From: Corallococcus caeni
Lineage (GTDB): Bacteria > Myxococcota > Myxococcia > Myxococcales > Myxococcaceae
Direction of reading: 5' to 3'
DNA length: 64,000 bases
Assembly (NCBI RefSeq): GCF_036245865.1
Contig: NZ_BTTW01000013.1
Coordinates: 62,001-126,000 of the forward strand
A program made the position numbers and the translations under genes. Under the pieces are notes generated by a model, which saw only the letters and a list, made by a program, of their open reading frames with translations, was not told the origin of the DNA and ran no database searches. Positions within the stretch are counted from its first letter, which is position 1. Each line of letters starts with the position of its first letter. Positions 39,901 to 48,412 of the stretch are shown piece by piece.

Positions 39901-42900
39901 GGTGCAGCTCCTGGAGCTGATCCGACAGCGCCTCCTTGGACTGGCGCAGCTGCAAGAGCACGTCCGCGTTGGCCTTCGCGCCCCGGGTGCCCGGCTGGAG
40001 TGGGAGCTGCTGCAACGCGGCCTGGGCGAAGGTGCCGATGATGGTCCTCTTGGGGCCCACCGCCTGGCCGATGACAGGCTGTCGCGAGCGCTGCGCCTGC
40101 GCCTCGCGCAGCTGGGCCACCTGGCTCAGCACCCCCGCCAGCGTCACCAGGGCGGTGAGGTCGTCCGGCCCACCCTGCACGCGGCCCAGGGCACCGACGA
40201 AGGCGTCCTTCACGGTGGCGGGCAGGCCCTGCACCAGCGAGTCCAGGGCGCCCTTGAGGCGGTCCGCCGTCGTCAGCACGGCGTCCTTGCCGGAGACGGT
40301 GGCCAGGTCGAACTGGGCCACCGTGTCCCACGCCGCCTGGGACACGTCGTCCGGAGCGGTGAAGCTGCACGCGCGCGCCAGCGACGAGCGCACCGCATGC
40401 GACGTCTTCGTGTGGTCGTTGAAGCCCTGGGCGGAGCGCATGTCCGCCACGTCGCTCACCAGCGCGTCGAGGACGTTGTCGGGCGTGGTCCCGATGTCCC
40501 TCAGCTCCTGCGCCAGGGTGTCCAGCGGCCCGTACAGCCCCCGGCCGATCTTCTGGCGTCCGTCCTCGTTCGCGCCCGAGTACTGCAACACGGTGGCGTA
40601 CATGCCCACCACGGCCCCGTGCACGTCGGCGCGCTCCGGGCGGACGGTGGAGCTGGTGACACTGAGTTGCTGGAGCACCAGGGTGATGGGGGGCAGCTTC
40701 ACCGGCCCCACCACGGGCGGCGGCTGCGTCGTCGTCACCGGCGCGTGCACGCCGTCCACCTCGTTGCCCTCCACGGTGATGCCGGAGCCGGACACGACGG
40801 CGATGCCCGCCGCCCGCACCTCCGCGTCCGGGAGGCCGGGCGCGCCGTAGGCCTGCGTCCGTCCCACCTGGAGCAGCCGGTTGCCGCGCACCTGCGCCTC
40901 GTCCACGCCCGCGAGCACCACCGCGCCCCGGAGCGTCAGCTGCTCCAGCCAGCGCAAGGCGGCGTCCAGGGGAGCGCGCACGCGGGTCGTGGCGTTGGCG
41001 AGCAGCGCCTCCACCAGCGGCCTGGGCCGGGCGCGCGCGTCCGCGCTCAGCGTGACCTCCAGGCCCGGGTCCAACCGGGACAGCGCCAGGGTGTTGTCCG
41101 TCTGCGACGGCACGTCCGCGAGCGCCACCTGTTCGAAGCGGTTCTCCTCGATGCGCAGGCGCCCCACCGCGCCGCCCGTGCCCCAGGTGCGCACGGCCGC
41201 GTCCCCCAGCGCGCGCACCACGTTGCCCCGGATGCGCACGTCGAACACCGGGTGCGGGCCGCCCAGCAGGATGCCGACGCCCGGCGTGGACTCGCCGTCG
41301 CCTTCGATGCGGTTGTCCACCACCTCCACGTCCGACGCGGGGCGGCCGTTGGACGCGCCGTCATCCAGGCCGTCGCCCACGACGATTCCGGCCACCACGC
41401 CCAGCACCGACGCGGCGGGCACGGCCGGCAGGGAGATCCAGCAGTCGCGCACGCGCAGCGCCCGGCCCGACAGCTGGATGCCCACCTGGAACAGGCCGTC
41501 CGACGCGGCGTTGCGGATCTCGTTGCCCGCGACGTCCACGCCGTCGCCCGCGACCTGGATGCCCACGGCCGCGCATTCGAGGATCTGATTCTCCTCCACC
41601 ACCACGCGGTCCACCGGCCCCGCGAGCCCGCCCTCCGCCAGGTCCTGCACCAGGATGCCCACCTGGAAGCCCTGGATGCGGTTGCCGCGCACCTCCACGC
41701 CCGCCAGACGTCCGTCCGCCACGTGGATGCCCGTGGTCGCGTCGCCCAGCGGCTGGAGCCGGTTGTTCGTGATGGCCAGCGCGTCCACGAAGAGGCCCGC
41801 GCGCGGGAAGGACGCGAGGAAGCGCTCCGCGAGGTACGGGGCATACGGCGCCACCGCGATGCCCGTCGCCGCGCCCACGCGGTTCTCGTCGATGACGATG
41901 CGCTCGCAGGTGCCCGTCACCAGCACGCCCGTCGCCTCCGAGCCGGCCTGGTTCGCCTGGATGAGGCAGCGGCGCAGCGTCACCCCGCTGGAGTCCGCCA
42001 GCGTCACCACGCCGTGCGGCAGCGTCGCCAGCGCGTCGAGCAGCGGCTTCGCCTCCGGCACGTCCTCCAGTGGCTGGCCCGGATGCAGGCGCTGCAGCTT
42101 GCGCAGCTGCACCAGCGTGGCCACGACGGAGCCCGCCGCGCGGCCCTGGCCGGGCGCGATGACCTTGATGCGGTCGGCGACCACGTCCACGAAGTCGGCC
42201 TCGGCGGACGGGTGCTTCACGTCGTCTTCTTCCAGCACGCGGTCGTCGTCCACCTCCGCCAGCGGCACGAAGCGCCTGCCGTCCGTGGTGGCCACGCTCT
42301 TCGTCACGACCCTGACGACGGGCTGGAGTCCTTCGCCAATCACCACGTCCTCGAAGGGGGCCTCCACCAGCTTGAAGTCCTCGATGCGCACGTCGCCGTC
42401 CAGGCCGCAGCGGTCCACGAAGAAGGCGCCGCCGGAGCCCTGGGTGCGCAGCTCGGTGGACTCGCCGTCGCCCAGGAGGTGCACGGAGGACAGGTTGCGC
42501 AGGAGCACCGGGTGCTCCAGCTTGTAGCGGCCGGAGCGCACGAAGATGGAGCCGCCCTGCCCGCCCATCCGGTCCACCGCGGCCTGGAGCGCCTCGTCGC
42601 CAGTGATGCCTTCGAGCAGGTCCTGGTCGACGTCGCCGAAGCTGCGCACGCCGTCGCCCACCACCACCGTGAAGACGCCGGGGCCCACGACGCGCTCGGA
42701 GAGCTCCACCAGCCGGTCGCGCACCTGGGCGAGCGGCAGGTAGCGCGGGCGCAGATCCTCGAAGGTGCGCACCGCGCCGCCCGTCACGCGCGCCAGCGGC
42801 ACGCAGTGGTGCACCGGGCCGTGCACGGGCGCGTCCGTGAGCTGCTCCACCTCGCCCCGGGCCGCGCCGTCCGCCGCGCGCACGCGCACGGTGAAGGACC

Positions 42901-44545
42901 AGTACTCCGTCGCGCGTCCCTCCGTGTTGGCGAAGGCCAGCGTGATGCCGTCGTCGAAGCGGTAGCGCACGTTCGGCACCAGCAGGTCGCCGCCGTCCCA
43001 CCGGCGCACCGCCGCGCCCTGCGTGGGGCTGAAGGCGCGGCCCAGCGTGCCTCCCACCGCGAATGGCACGGGGTCCGTGGTGAGCACGGCGCTCGCGTCC
43101 GCCAGCTCCAGCTTGCCCGTGTCCGCCTGGACGCCGCGCAGCCGCCGCAGCACCGGCAGCGACGGGCCCTCCGGCTGGAGCCGCGTCACGCGGTCCTCGA
43201 TGACGACGAGGTCGCCCGCGCGCAGCTTCGCGGCGCTCTCGGGGGAGACCTGGAGCGTCATCGCATCCGCCGCCGCGGGCGCGGTGAGCGGCAGCACCGT
43301 GGAGCCGTTGTCGCGCGACCACAGCACCACCGGCTGCGCGCCGCCCTGGAAGAACTCCACGCGGAAGTGGAGGTTGTCGGAGCCCACGTAGCCCTCGCCC
43401 GTGGAGGCGTTCTCCGTGGCGAGGCAGCGGTCGCGGCACGGGTCCAGCGGCTCCGGCGGGAAGCGATCCGGCAGCGCGCCCTTCGGGATGTTGGTGGTGA
43501 GCCGCGCTCCGCTGGTGGGCGTGGGCAGGACCTCCGCGTCGGTGGCGGCCAGGCCCTGGAGTGCGCGCACCTGGGTGACGAGCCGCAGGCGCACGGTGGT
43601 GTCCTGGCCGTCCAGCGCGGGCTCCTCCAGGAACGCGTCGTCCAGGTGGGTGGTGGTCTGCTCCCAGCAGTCGAGGAAGAAGAAGTGGTGCAGCGTGCCG
43701 TCCGTGGGCAGCGCGGCCAGCGGGGTGGCTTCCGGCAGGTCCGGCTGCGCGGAGTAGCGCAGATCCTGCTCCAGGAAGATGCGCACGCCGTCGAGCAGCA
43801 TGCGGCCCGCGCCCGGCAGCGTCCCGTCACCGCCCCTTATGATGATATCGGCCCCCAGCGCCGCGTCCTCCACGCGCAGCGCGCTCACCCACGTGCGGGC
43901 CACGGGCGGCAGGCCCAGCACGCCCCAGGTGCTCAGCTTCGCCGGGTCCACGTCCGCGAACGCGGAGACGGGGAAGCGCACGTCGTTCCAGCCGGAGGGG
44001 CGCTGGCCCAGGCCGGCGGAGATGATGGTCTCGTGGCCGTCCGTGTCCGCGACCACCACGCGCAGGTCGATGATCTCATCGTCGGTGGGCGGCCGTTCGA
44101 AGCGCAGGCCGATGACGAGCGCCGACGCGGTGAAGTCCGTGCCGTCGGAGCGCGGCACGGCCGTGAGGTCCAGGGGCGCGGGCAGCGTGCGGCGCAGCGC
44201 GATGTGGCCCCGGCTGCGCACCACGAAGGGCAGCGTCTCCGAGTCGTAGCGGTCCAGGCGCAGCTCGCGCGGGATGGTGCGCTCGTCGCCGACGGGCAGC
44301 CCCTGCCCCGTCCAGCCGAGCACGTTGCGGATGGGGTCCACGAGGTACGTGTCGACGATGCGAAAGCCGTCGTCGGGCGAGCCCTCGGCGACGTCGGCGG
44401 AGCGGCGGCGCGCGTCCACGGTGCGCAGCCGCACCTCCTCGTTCCAGTCAGCGTCGAGGCTCATGCGCCCCATCTGCTGGTAGACGCCGGAGAATCGCCG
44501 GGCTTCGTCGAAGCGGGACCTGGAGGTGTACGCTTTCACGGTCAT
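36929..44545 (-). CDS. Giant right-handed beta-helix fibre-like protein with DUF6519-type N-terminus
   Basis: A 2538-residue protein. The N-terminus (RFDEARRFSGVYQQMGRMSLDADWNEE) matches the start of the DUF6519 family found in phage-tail-like loci. Near residues 665-715 is a pectate-lyase-like opening (GGSIFVRSGRYKLEHPV then VHLLGDGESTEL). Many N-x-(I/V) strand turns of a right-handed parallel beta-helix follow at about 880-1170 and 1910-2290 (for example ITNNRLQPLGDATTGIHV, VAGNEIRNAASDG, VVRGNTVRHAG). A long helical region sits between them (about 1300-1900). It has no signal peptide. Such proteins usually form fibres or spikes that contact the target surface. Start and stop overlaps tie it to the operon (ATGA at 44542-44545). 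The size is extreme for the family. Confidence 0.85.
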   Translation of the reverse strand: MTVKAYTSRSRFDEARRFSGVYQQMGRMSLDADWNEEVRLRTVDARRRSADVAEGSPDDGFRIVDTYLVDPIRNVLGWTGQGLPVGDERTIPRELRLDRYDSETLPFVVRSRGHIALRRTLPAPLDLTAVPRSDGTDFTASALVIGLRFERPPTDDEIIDLRVVVADTDGHETIISAGLGQRPSGWNDVRFPVSAFADVDPAKLSTWGVLGLPPVARTWVSALRVEDAALGADIIIRGGDGTLPGAGRMLLDGVRIFLEQDLRYSAQPDLPEATPLAALPTDGTLHHFFFLDCWEQTTTHLDDAFLEEPALDGQDTTVRLRLVTQVRALQGLAATDAEVLPTPTSGARLTTNIPKGALPDRFPPEPLDPCRDRCLATENASTGEGYVGSDNLHFRVEFFQGGAQPVVLWSRDNGSTVLPLTAPAAADAMTLQVSPESAAKLRAGDLVVIEDRVTRLQPEGPSLPVLRRLRGVQADTGKLELADASAVLTTDPVPFAVGGTLGRAFSPTQGAAVRRWDGGDLLVPNVRYRFDDGITLAFANTEGRATEYWSFTVRVRAADGAARGEVEQLTDAPVHGPVHHCVPLARVTGGAVRTFEDLRPRYLPLAQVRDRLVELSERVVGPGVFTVVVGDGVRSFGDVDQDLLEGITGDEALQAAVDRMGGQGGSIFVRSGRYKLEHPVLLRNLSSVHLLGDGESTELRTQGSGGAFFVDRCGLDGDVRIEDFKLVEAPFEDVVIGEGLQPVVRVVTKSVATTDGRRFVPLAEVDDDRVLEEDDVKHPSAEADFVDVVADRIKVIAPGQGRAAGSVVATLVQLRKLQRLHPGQPLEDVPEAKPLLDALATLPHGVVTLADSSGVTLRRCLIQANQAGSEATGVLVTGTCERIVIDENRVGAATGIAVAPYAPYLAERFLASFPRAGLFVDALAITNNRLQPLGDATTGIHVADGRLAGVEVRGNRIQGFQVGILVQDLAEGGLAGPVDRVVVEENQILECAAVGIQVAGDGVDVAGNEIRNAASDGLFQVGIQLSGRALRVRDCWISLPAVPAASVLGVVAGIVVGDGLDDGASNGRPASDVEVVDNRIEGDGESTPGVGILLGGPHPVFDVRIRGNVVRALGDAAVRTWGTGGAVGRLRIEENRFEQVALADVPSQTDNTLALSRLDPGLEVTLSADARARPRPLVEALLANATTRVRAPLDAALRWLEQLTLRGAVVLAGVDEAQVRGNRLLQVGRTQAYGAPGLPDAEVRAAGIAVVSGSGITVEGNEVDGVHAPVTTTQPPPVVGPVKLPPITLVLQQLSVTSSTVRPERADVHGAVVGMYATVLQYSGANEDGRQKIGRGLYGPLDTLAQELRDIGTTPDNVLDALVSDVADMRSAQGFNDHTKTSHAVRSSLARACSFTAPDDVSQAAWDTVAQFDLATVSGKDAVLTTADRLKGALDSLVQGLPATVKDAFVGALGRVQGGPDDLTALVTLAGVLSQVAQLREAQAQRSRQPVIGQAVGPKRTIIGTFAQAALQQLPLQPGTRGAKANADVLLQLRQSKEALSDQLQELHPALASQVEADYRDVERTGGQLQPVVDRMRATLKQVLDFTTGQLPPTDVTPEDGARIAAQGRTATIGLYAANLDRQAAGLVTESDDTVEKQLRAFGTAVGQLGELVSGDAELSTLSLQAHQAVVAAIAQPQSRLEQVAIARGLLDRIRVTTLDVLPVLPMPPSPVPVKAEPLERWVSALGALVLAMRGLAAGPVLSGSLQLYLTQYDRVLDIAGVQGKLRVLALKRVSEAVDALDTDSGTSSAAAIQALHLLVDEPATLAEQAVAKSSAVTAELQAAAVLLRAVEQALDPAEDDASRVARLREYLRQRADKVSASLVAVITVMTDLESILAVLRKALEQLARGEAPDPGDVGVPVFDTFPSPADGLFVSGVQGRVRLANNTVRDTVTGITALGAAGHLLTEAPTDPGSLLDVEGNRLEGCAVAGLLMRPDLSVTVVSGNHLFACAGLPTAGEPGLGQAVATLVGSGELVVKGNVFLESGNTLSQAVLHEVAIDWRGETVVRGNTVRHAGSGGGGAGVLVVTDTLPPDLVVKLSRVPFLATDPVPKPGTEGRAVAVNRAPSSVSTLAAVPRVEDLVQLGSLRQQFAKGPVLNRALTVTAPDFVLSQSASTAATRYLSAPAALVRSSLVDFLVKPIPIVPRPLVKAKRGVQVEGNDITARGPALLLLGNGGAVISAAVSGNELRSEGGVGAVYLRRADSTVFSGNRCQCLDAVNVVVLRVEKAPVTFTGNVVLGAETVTPPPPVLRPAWTMPADKLTLQIPVGGGSTLGVPLDQELLLGGLQRRRDVASDAFSTLLAELVTQPPPPQARAEIPSRGVLDQTTVQDVRSKLPATMDVRLGARTLYGIAVTKDDSPTSALKDLVDRVALHADRPEDVQGQVRSVLAAADGDPKKALQLVDKSVLGIDSAASTVKESILNVSVLHEVLADSFYTGGTAGPKPVQDAGVVPLPPEPPPDPYAHSVIILGGSRVAAVGNATTSGVHVQEADAVVELNP

Positions 44546-47500
44546 GGTCGGCTCATCCGAATGAGGTCGTCCTGGCTGCGGTCGGCGTGGAAGGGCGTCA
44601 CGCCAATGGGCATGCTGTCGTCGGTGCGCGCGGACAGCTCGCGCTCGTGGTCGGAGCGCTCGCCGTGGGCGCCGGGGACGCCGCCGCGCTCGGAGGCGTG
44701 GAGCGCGTCAGGGCCGTTGTTGTCGCCGAGTACGAGGTAGCCCGGGTCGGTCTGGCGGTTGGACTGGAACGACACCGTGTGCACCCGCGACTGGTGCGAC
44801 ACCGGGGGCTGTCCGCCGAGCGCGTGGAGGCTGTAGCGCAGCCAGCCCAGGTCCGGCCGGTCCGTGCGCACCTCGCCCGCGAAGGCGCAGGAGGACGCCT
44901 CCAGCACGCCCGCCTCCGTGGCGCCCAGCACCGTGCAGTGCCGCAGCCGCACGCGAGCGCCCGCCGCGCGGATGGCGACCGCGTCCCGATCTCTCGCGTC
45001 GAAGGTGCAGCCCGCGGCGACGAGGTGCACCCAGGGCGGCAGCTCGATGACGCCCACCATGCAGCCGTAGAGGCGCAGCTCCACGTCGGCGGGAGGCAGC
45101 GAGCGCCGCGCGCTGATGTCCTGGTGGCCGCCGCCCGGCATCCACAGGCCCACCTGTCCGGGCGCGCCCAGGTTGCACCAGCGCAGGTCCGCCTGACCTC
45201 GCGCGAGCACCAGCTCCAGCCGCCCCGCGAGCCACAGCCCCGCGAGCCACACGCCCGTGGCCGCGCTGCCGCCGAAGCCCGGGTAGAGCGCCAGCGACAA
45301 GCCCTGCTCGTCCGCGCCGATGCAGGGGACCGCGCCCGTGTCCGCGGCGAAGAGGGACAGCCCGCTGTCCAGCCCCTGCGACAGGCGCTCCGGCGGCAGG
45401 CGCGGCGAACCGATGAGGCCCAGCACCGGAGGCGCTCCGGAGCCGAGTCCCTGCGCGACGGTCGCGACGATGGGCCGCTCCTGGCCTCCGGCCGCCAGCA
45501 CTCCGCCCGCGCGCTCCGGGGAGATCCACGCGGTGACGGGAAGGCCGGTGCCGGAGCGGTCTCCGGGACGGTCCGGAGGATCGATGAACGGGAGGTCCGG
45601 CTCCGCCCAGGCGGCGGGCGGACGGCGGTCCGGCGGGAGCAGCCCCGCGCCCAGCGAGGCGCCCCGCCCCACCCGCGCGGAGACGGTGACGCGGCCCACG
45701 GGTGCATCGTCCTGGAGCACGACGCGTCCCAGGCGCGGATCCACCGCGACGATGCCGGAGGCGTTGCTGGGCGCGAGCGTCGTCCACGGGCCCAGGCTTC
45801 GCTGGCGCAGCTTGAACGGCTGGCGCTTCAGCCGTCCGGGAATCGAGTAGCGACGCGCGCCGCCGACCACGGAGGCATCCCGGGAGTGGTACGCGCCACC
45901 GGGCCGGGAGTCGAGCGGGAGCGGCTGACCCTCGCGGGGTTCGATGAACACGGCGCCGTCGTTGGCGACGTTGAAGCGCAGGAGCTCCTCTGGCAGCAGG
46001 GCCAGCTCCGGCAGGAACGCCAGGTGTCCGCGCCCGCCCAGTGAGAAGGCGACCTCCGACGCGGGCAGCGGCGCCGGATCCACGAGGAGCACGCGGCCGT
46101 CGACGTACAGCGCCTCTCCTGGAACCGGAGGGTTCGTACCCGAGGGCTCCAGCGGTCCCGCGACCCAGGCGCCCTCTCCCGCCTTCAGCGTCATCCTTCG
46201 GGGACGCGTCGTGTCCGCCCAGACGAGCGCCTCCAGCCCCTCGGCGGTCTGCGTCGCCACGAGCACGCCGGGCAGGTTCGCGGGGATGGGCAGCGGGGCC
46301 AGGGGGCGCCAGGCCGGGCTCGCGGAGGCCGGGTCGCAGGACATCACCGGCACGGCCAGCTCGCCCGTCACGGCTTCGCCGCCCAGGAGCACCAGGCCCT
46401 GCGGAGTGCTCAGCAGCGTCGCGGCCTTGCGCTCCTGGCGGTTGCGCACCGCATGGGGCCGCCACGGCCCACCCGCGACCGGCAGCGACCAGAGGTCTCC
46501 GGTGGGCGCGCCGCCCAGGTCGCCGCCGTGGACGAACAACCGGCCACTTCGCACGCACAGGCCAGGCGCCAGCCGCGCGGAGGGCTGCCGCGGGCTCGCG
46601 GTGTCCAGCCGCGCACCCGTCGGCGTGGCGGTGTCCAGGCCCGTCACCGACCACACGCCCAGCTTCCCCGCCCCATCCGGTGCCACCAGCAGCAGCGCGT
46701 CTCCAACGACGGCGAGGGACATGCCCGGACCATCCGGAGGCAGCGCGCCGCCCAGCTCCGCCACCTGCCAGGGCGCACCGTCGCCGCTCGCGTCGAAGCG
46801 GGCGAGGCGCAGGCTGCCGTCGGCGAGGTGTTGCTCGATGCGCGCGACCCATGAGGCGCCCGACAGGTCCACGCGGACAGCGTTGCTGCGGGGCGGTCCC
46901 TGGCGGAGGCCCGCGGCGAGGGTGCGCCACGAGCCGTCCACGTCGCGCAGGCGCGGCTCGCCGCTCACGCGTTCGACGAGGAGCGCCGCCGTGGTGCCGC
47001 CCAGGAGCTGGTTCGCTTCCGGCGTGACGGTGACGGTGTTCAGCGCGTCCGATGTCAGCTCCGTGGACAGGAGCACCGTGTCCGAGTTCTCACGCGCGGC
47101 GAGCAGCGTGAGGCGCCACCTGTCCCCTGCCGACGGCCGGCCCCGGTCCGCGAACCGGAGCGTGGGGGCAGGCCCGACGGGCGCGGTGGGCAGGGGGCCA
47201 CGCAGGAGCGGCAGGGCTTCTGGTCCCACCAGCGGAATGCCGTCGATGGAGACGGTGATGGCATCCGCGCGTTCGGCGGCGTCGGCGTCCTCGGCCAGCG
47301 CGGTGGGAGTGAGCAACATCGCCGCCGTGCGTCCCGTGGTGAGCGACGGAGGCGCGGGCTCGTGGCGCGCGGTGAGACCGCCCGTGAGGTCCGCGCGCTC
47401 CAGCGGCTTGAGCCAGACCAGGGGGCCATCGCGGTCAAGGGGATCCACGCGGAAGCCCTGGTAGCCGTTGGGCAGGGTGTGCACCGTGGCCGGGGTGACC

Positions 47501-48183
47501 TCCTCCAGCTCCACGGGAGTCAGTCGCGCGGTGCGGATGAGCGCCACGTCCGGGCGTGCCCAGCCCAGCAGGTCCAGCGTGCGCGGCGTCGCGGCATGGC
47601 GGCCAGCGTCCGCGCTACCCAGCCGGCGCAGGGCCTGGTCCAGCGTCTCTCCCGGTGCGATGCCAATGACGGGACCGCGCTCCACGACACCGTCACGGGG
47701 ACGCTCGACGCCGGGCGAGCGGCGGGTGAGCGGATCCGCGAGGCCGATGGGATCCCACACCACCGCGCTGCGACCGCGCCAGGGCAGCACGTCGTTGAGG
47801 TCCTGGGTCTCCAGCAGCGAGCGGAAGGACTCATCCACCTCCGCGTCCCAGAGGCTGGTGACGGAGAGCACCTCCTCCAGCGACGCGAGCGTGCCCTTCC
47901 GCCTGCGCCACGCCACCGCGCGAGCCACCACCCCACGCTGCACGCGAGGGTCGTCGGTGAGCAGCCGAGCGCCCATCAGCTCCGCGAGCAACGGGAGCGC
48001 TTGCGGCCCGGCGCGCTCCACGAAGTGGTCATCCCAGAGCTGGTCCACCGCGCGGGAGAACGCGTCCAGCTCCATGCCCAGCACGGCGAGCAGCTTGAGG
48101 AGCGGCTGGTCCGCGAGCGTGGAGTCCCGCGCCGTGTAGAGGCCGGGGAGCAGTTGGATCAATCGCTGGGAGGGAGGGCTCAT
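44542..48183 (-). CDS. P2 gpI-like tail protein fused to propeller and beta-helix regions
   Basis: A 1213-residue protein. The first 130 residues (LLPGLYTARD, LPLLAELMG, AVAWRRRKGTLASLEEVL) match phage tail protein I (P2 gpI-like), a baseplate component that joins fibres to the wedge. Residues about 410-720 look like a Kelch/propeller region with repeated DLWSLPVAGGPW- and GGEAVTGE-type blades. The last 300 residues carry strand turns of a beta-helix (LRHCTVLGATEAGVLEASSCAF). Plain gpI proteins are only about 180-240 residues, so most of this protein is added material, probably a built-in surface-binding part. ATG 48183 follows the palindrome-bearing gap. Confidence 0.82.
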   Translation of the reverse strand: MSPPSQRLIQLLPGLYTARDSTLADQPLLKLLAVLGMELDAFSRAVDQLWDDHFVERAGPQALPLLAELMGARLLTDDPRVQRGVVARAVAWRRRKGTLASLEEVLSVTSLWDAEVDESFRSLLETQDLNDVLPWRGRSAVVWDPIGLADPLTRRSPGVERPRDGVVERGPVIGIAPGETLDQALRRLGSADAGRHAATPRTLDLLGWARPDVALIRTARLTPVELEEVTPATVHTLPNGYQGFRVDPLDRDGPLVWLKPLERADLTGGLTARHEPAPPSLTTGRTAAMLLTPTALAEDADAAERADAITVSIDGIPLVGPEALPLLRGPLPTAPVGPAPTLRFADRGRPSAGDRWRLTLLAARENSDTVLLSTELTSDALNTVTVTPEANQLLGGTTAALLVERVSGEPRLRDVDGSWRTLAAGLRQGPPRSNAVRVDLSGASWVARIEQHLADGSLRLARFDASGDGAPWQVAELGGALPPDGPGMSLAVVGDALLLVAPDGAGKLGVWSVTGLDTATPTGARLDTASPRQPSARLAPGLCVRSGRLFVHGGDLGGAPTGDLWSLPVAGGPWRPHAVRNRQERKAATLLSTPQGLVLLGGEAVTGELAVPVMSCDPASASPAWRPLAPLPIPANLPGVLVATQTAEGLEALVWADTTRPRRMTLKAGEGAWVAGPLEPSGTNPPVPGEALYVDGRVLLVDPAPLPASEVAFSLGGRGHLAFLPELALLPEELLRFNVANDGAVFIEPREGQPLPLDSRPGGAYHSRDASVVGGARRYSIPGRLKRQPFKLRQRSLGPWTTLAPSNASGIVAVDPRLGRVVLQDDAPVGRVTVSARVGRGASLGAGLLPPDRRPPAAWAEPDLPFIDPPDRPGDRSGTGLPVTAWISPERAGGVLAAGGQERPIVATVAQGLGSGAPPVLGLIGSPRLPPERLSQGLDSGLSLFAADTGAVPCIGADEQGLSLALYPGFGGSAATGVWLAGLWLAGRLELVLARGQADLRWCNLGAPGQVGLWMPGGGHQDISARRSLPPADVELRLYGCMVGVIELPPWVHLVAAGCTFDARDRDAVAIRAAGARVRLRHCTVLGATEAGVLEASSCAFAGEVRTDRPDLGWLRYSLHALGGQPPVSHQSRVHTVSFQSNRQTDPGYLVLGDNNGPDALHASERGGVPGAHGERSDHERELSARTDDSMPIGVTPFHADRSQDDLIRMSRP

Positions 48184-48198
48184 GGGAAGCGCACCTCC

Positions 48199-48225
48199 AA
48201 ACCGGTCCGACTGTCGGACAGGTTT
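48199..48225. repeat. Dispersed palindrome, copy 2 (imperfect)
   Basis: Arms AAACCGGTCCGAC and GTCGGACAGGTTT around a T, with one mismatched pair. The core GGTCCGAC/GTCGGAC is shared with copies 1 and 3. Confidence 0.7.
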
Positions 48226-48270
48226 CCGCGGCCCGGTTGGTGCGGAGGCCCTCCCGGACCGGGCTCTCCC

Positions 48271-48295
48271 AACTGGTCCGACTGTCGGACCAGTT
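48271..48295. repeat. Dispersed palindrome, copy 3
   Basis: Perfect 12-base arms AACTGGTCCGAC and GTCGGACCAGTT around a T. It matches copy 1 except for the central base and the outermost pair. Confidence 0.75.
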
Positions 48296-48412
48296 CGCGC
48301 GGTGCGCCGCCGCCAGGGAGCCCAAGCCGGGTTCTCATCTTCTCATCCACGTGGACAGACCCCATGTCCGAGGGCCCGGAGCGGTGGTCGGACAGGCACG
48401 GCGAGGCGTGGC

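Larger units (their letters stand above)
48184..48412. other. Long intra-operon gap holding two palindromes
   Basis: A 229-base gap in an operon where most neighbours overlap or nearly touch. It holds two copies of the palindrome also found at 28986-29012. A further imperfect repeat with 7-base arms GCCCGGT (48231-48237) and ACCGGGC (48258-48264) lies between them. No promoter-like pair or ORF with coding character is convincing. The gap may attenuate transcription between the baseplate-J genes and the fibre genes. Confidence 0.6.

Noticed and set aside
36446..44740. Long plus-strand open frame (2764 codons) opposite the beta-helix gene
   Set aside because: His/Arg/Ala-rich with no domain; a codon-bias shadow of the minus-strand gene, which starts with a known tail-locus family.
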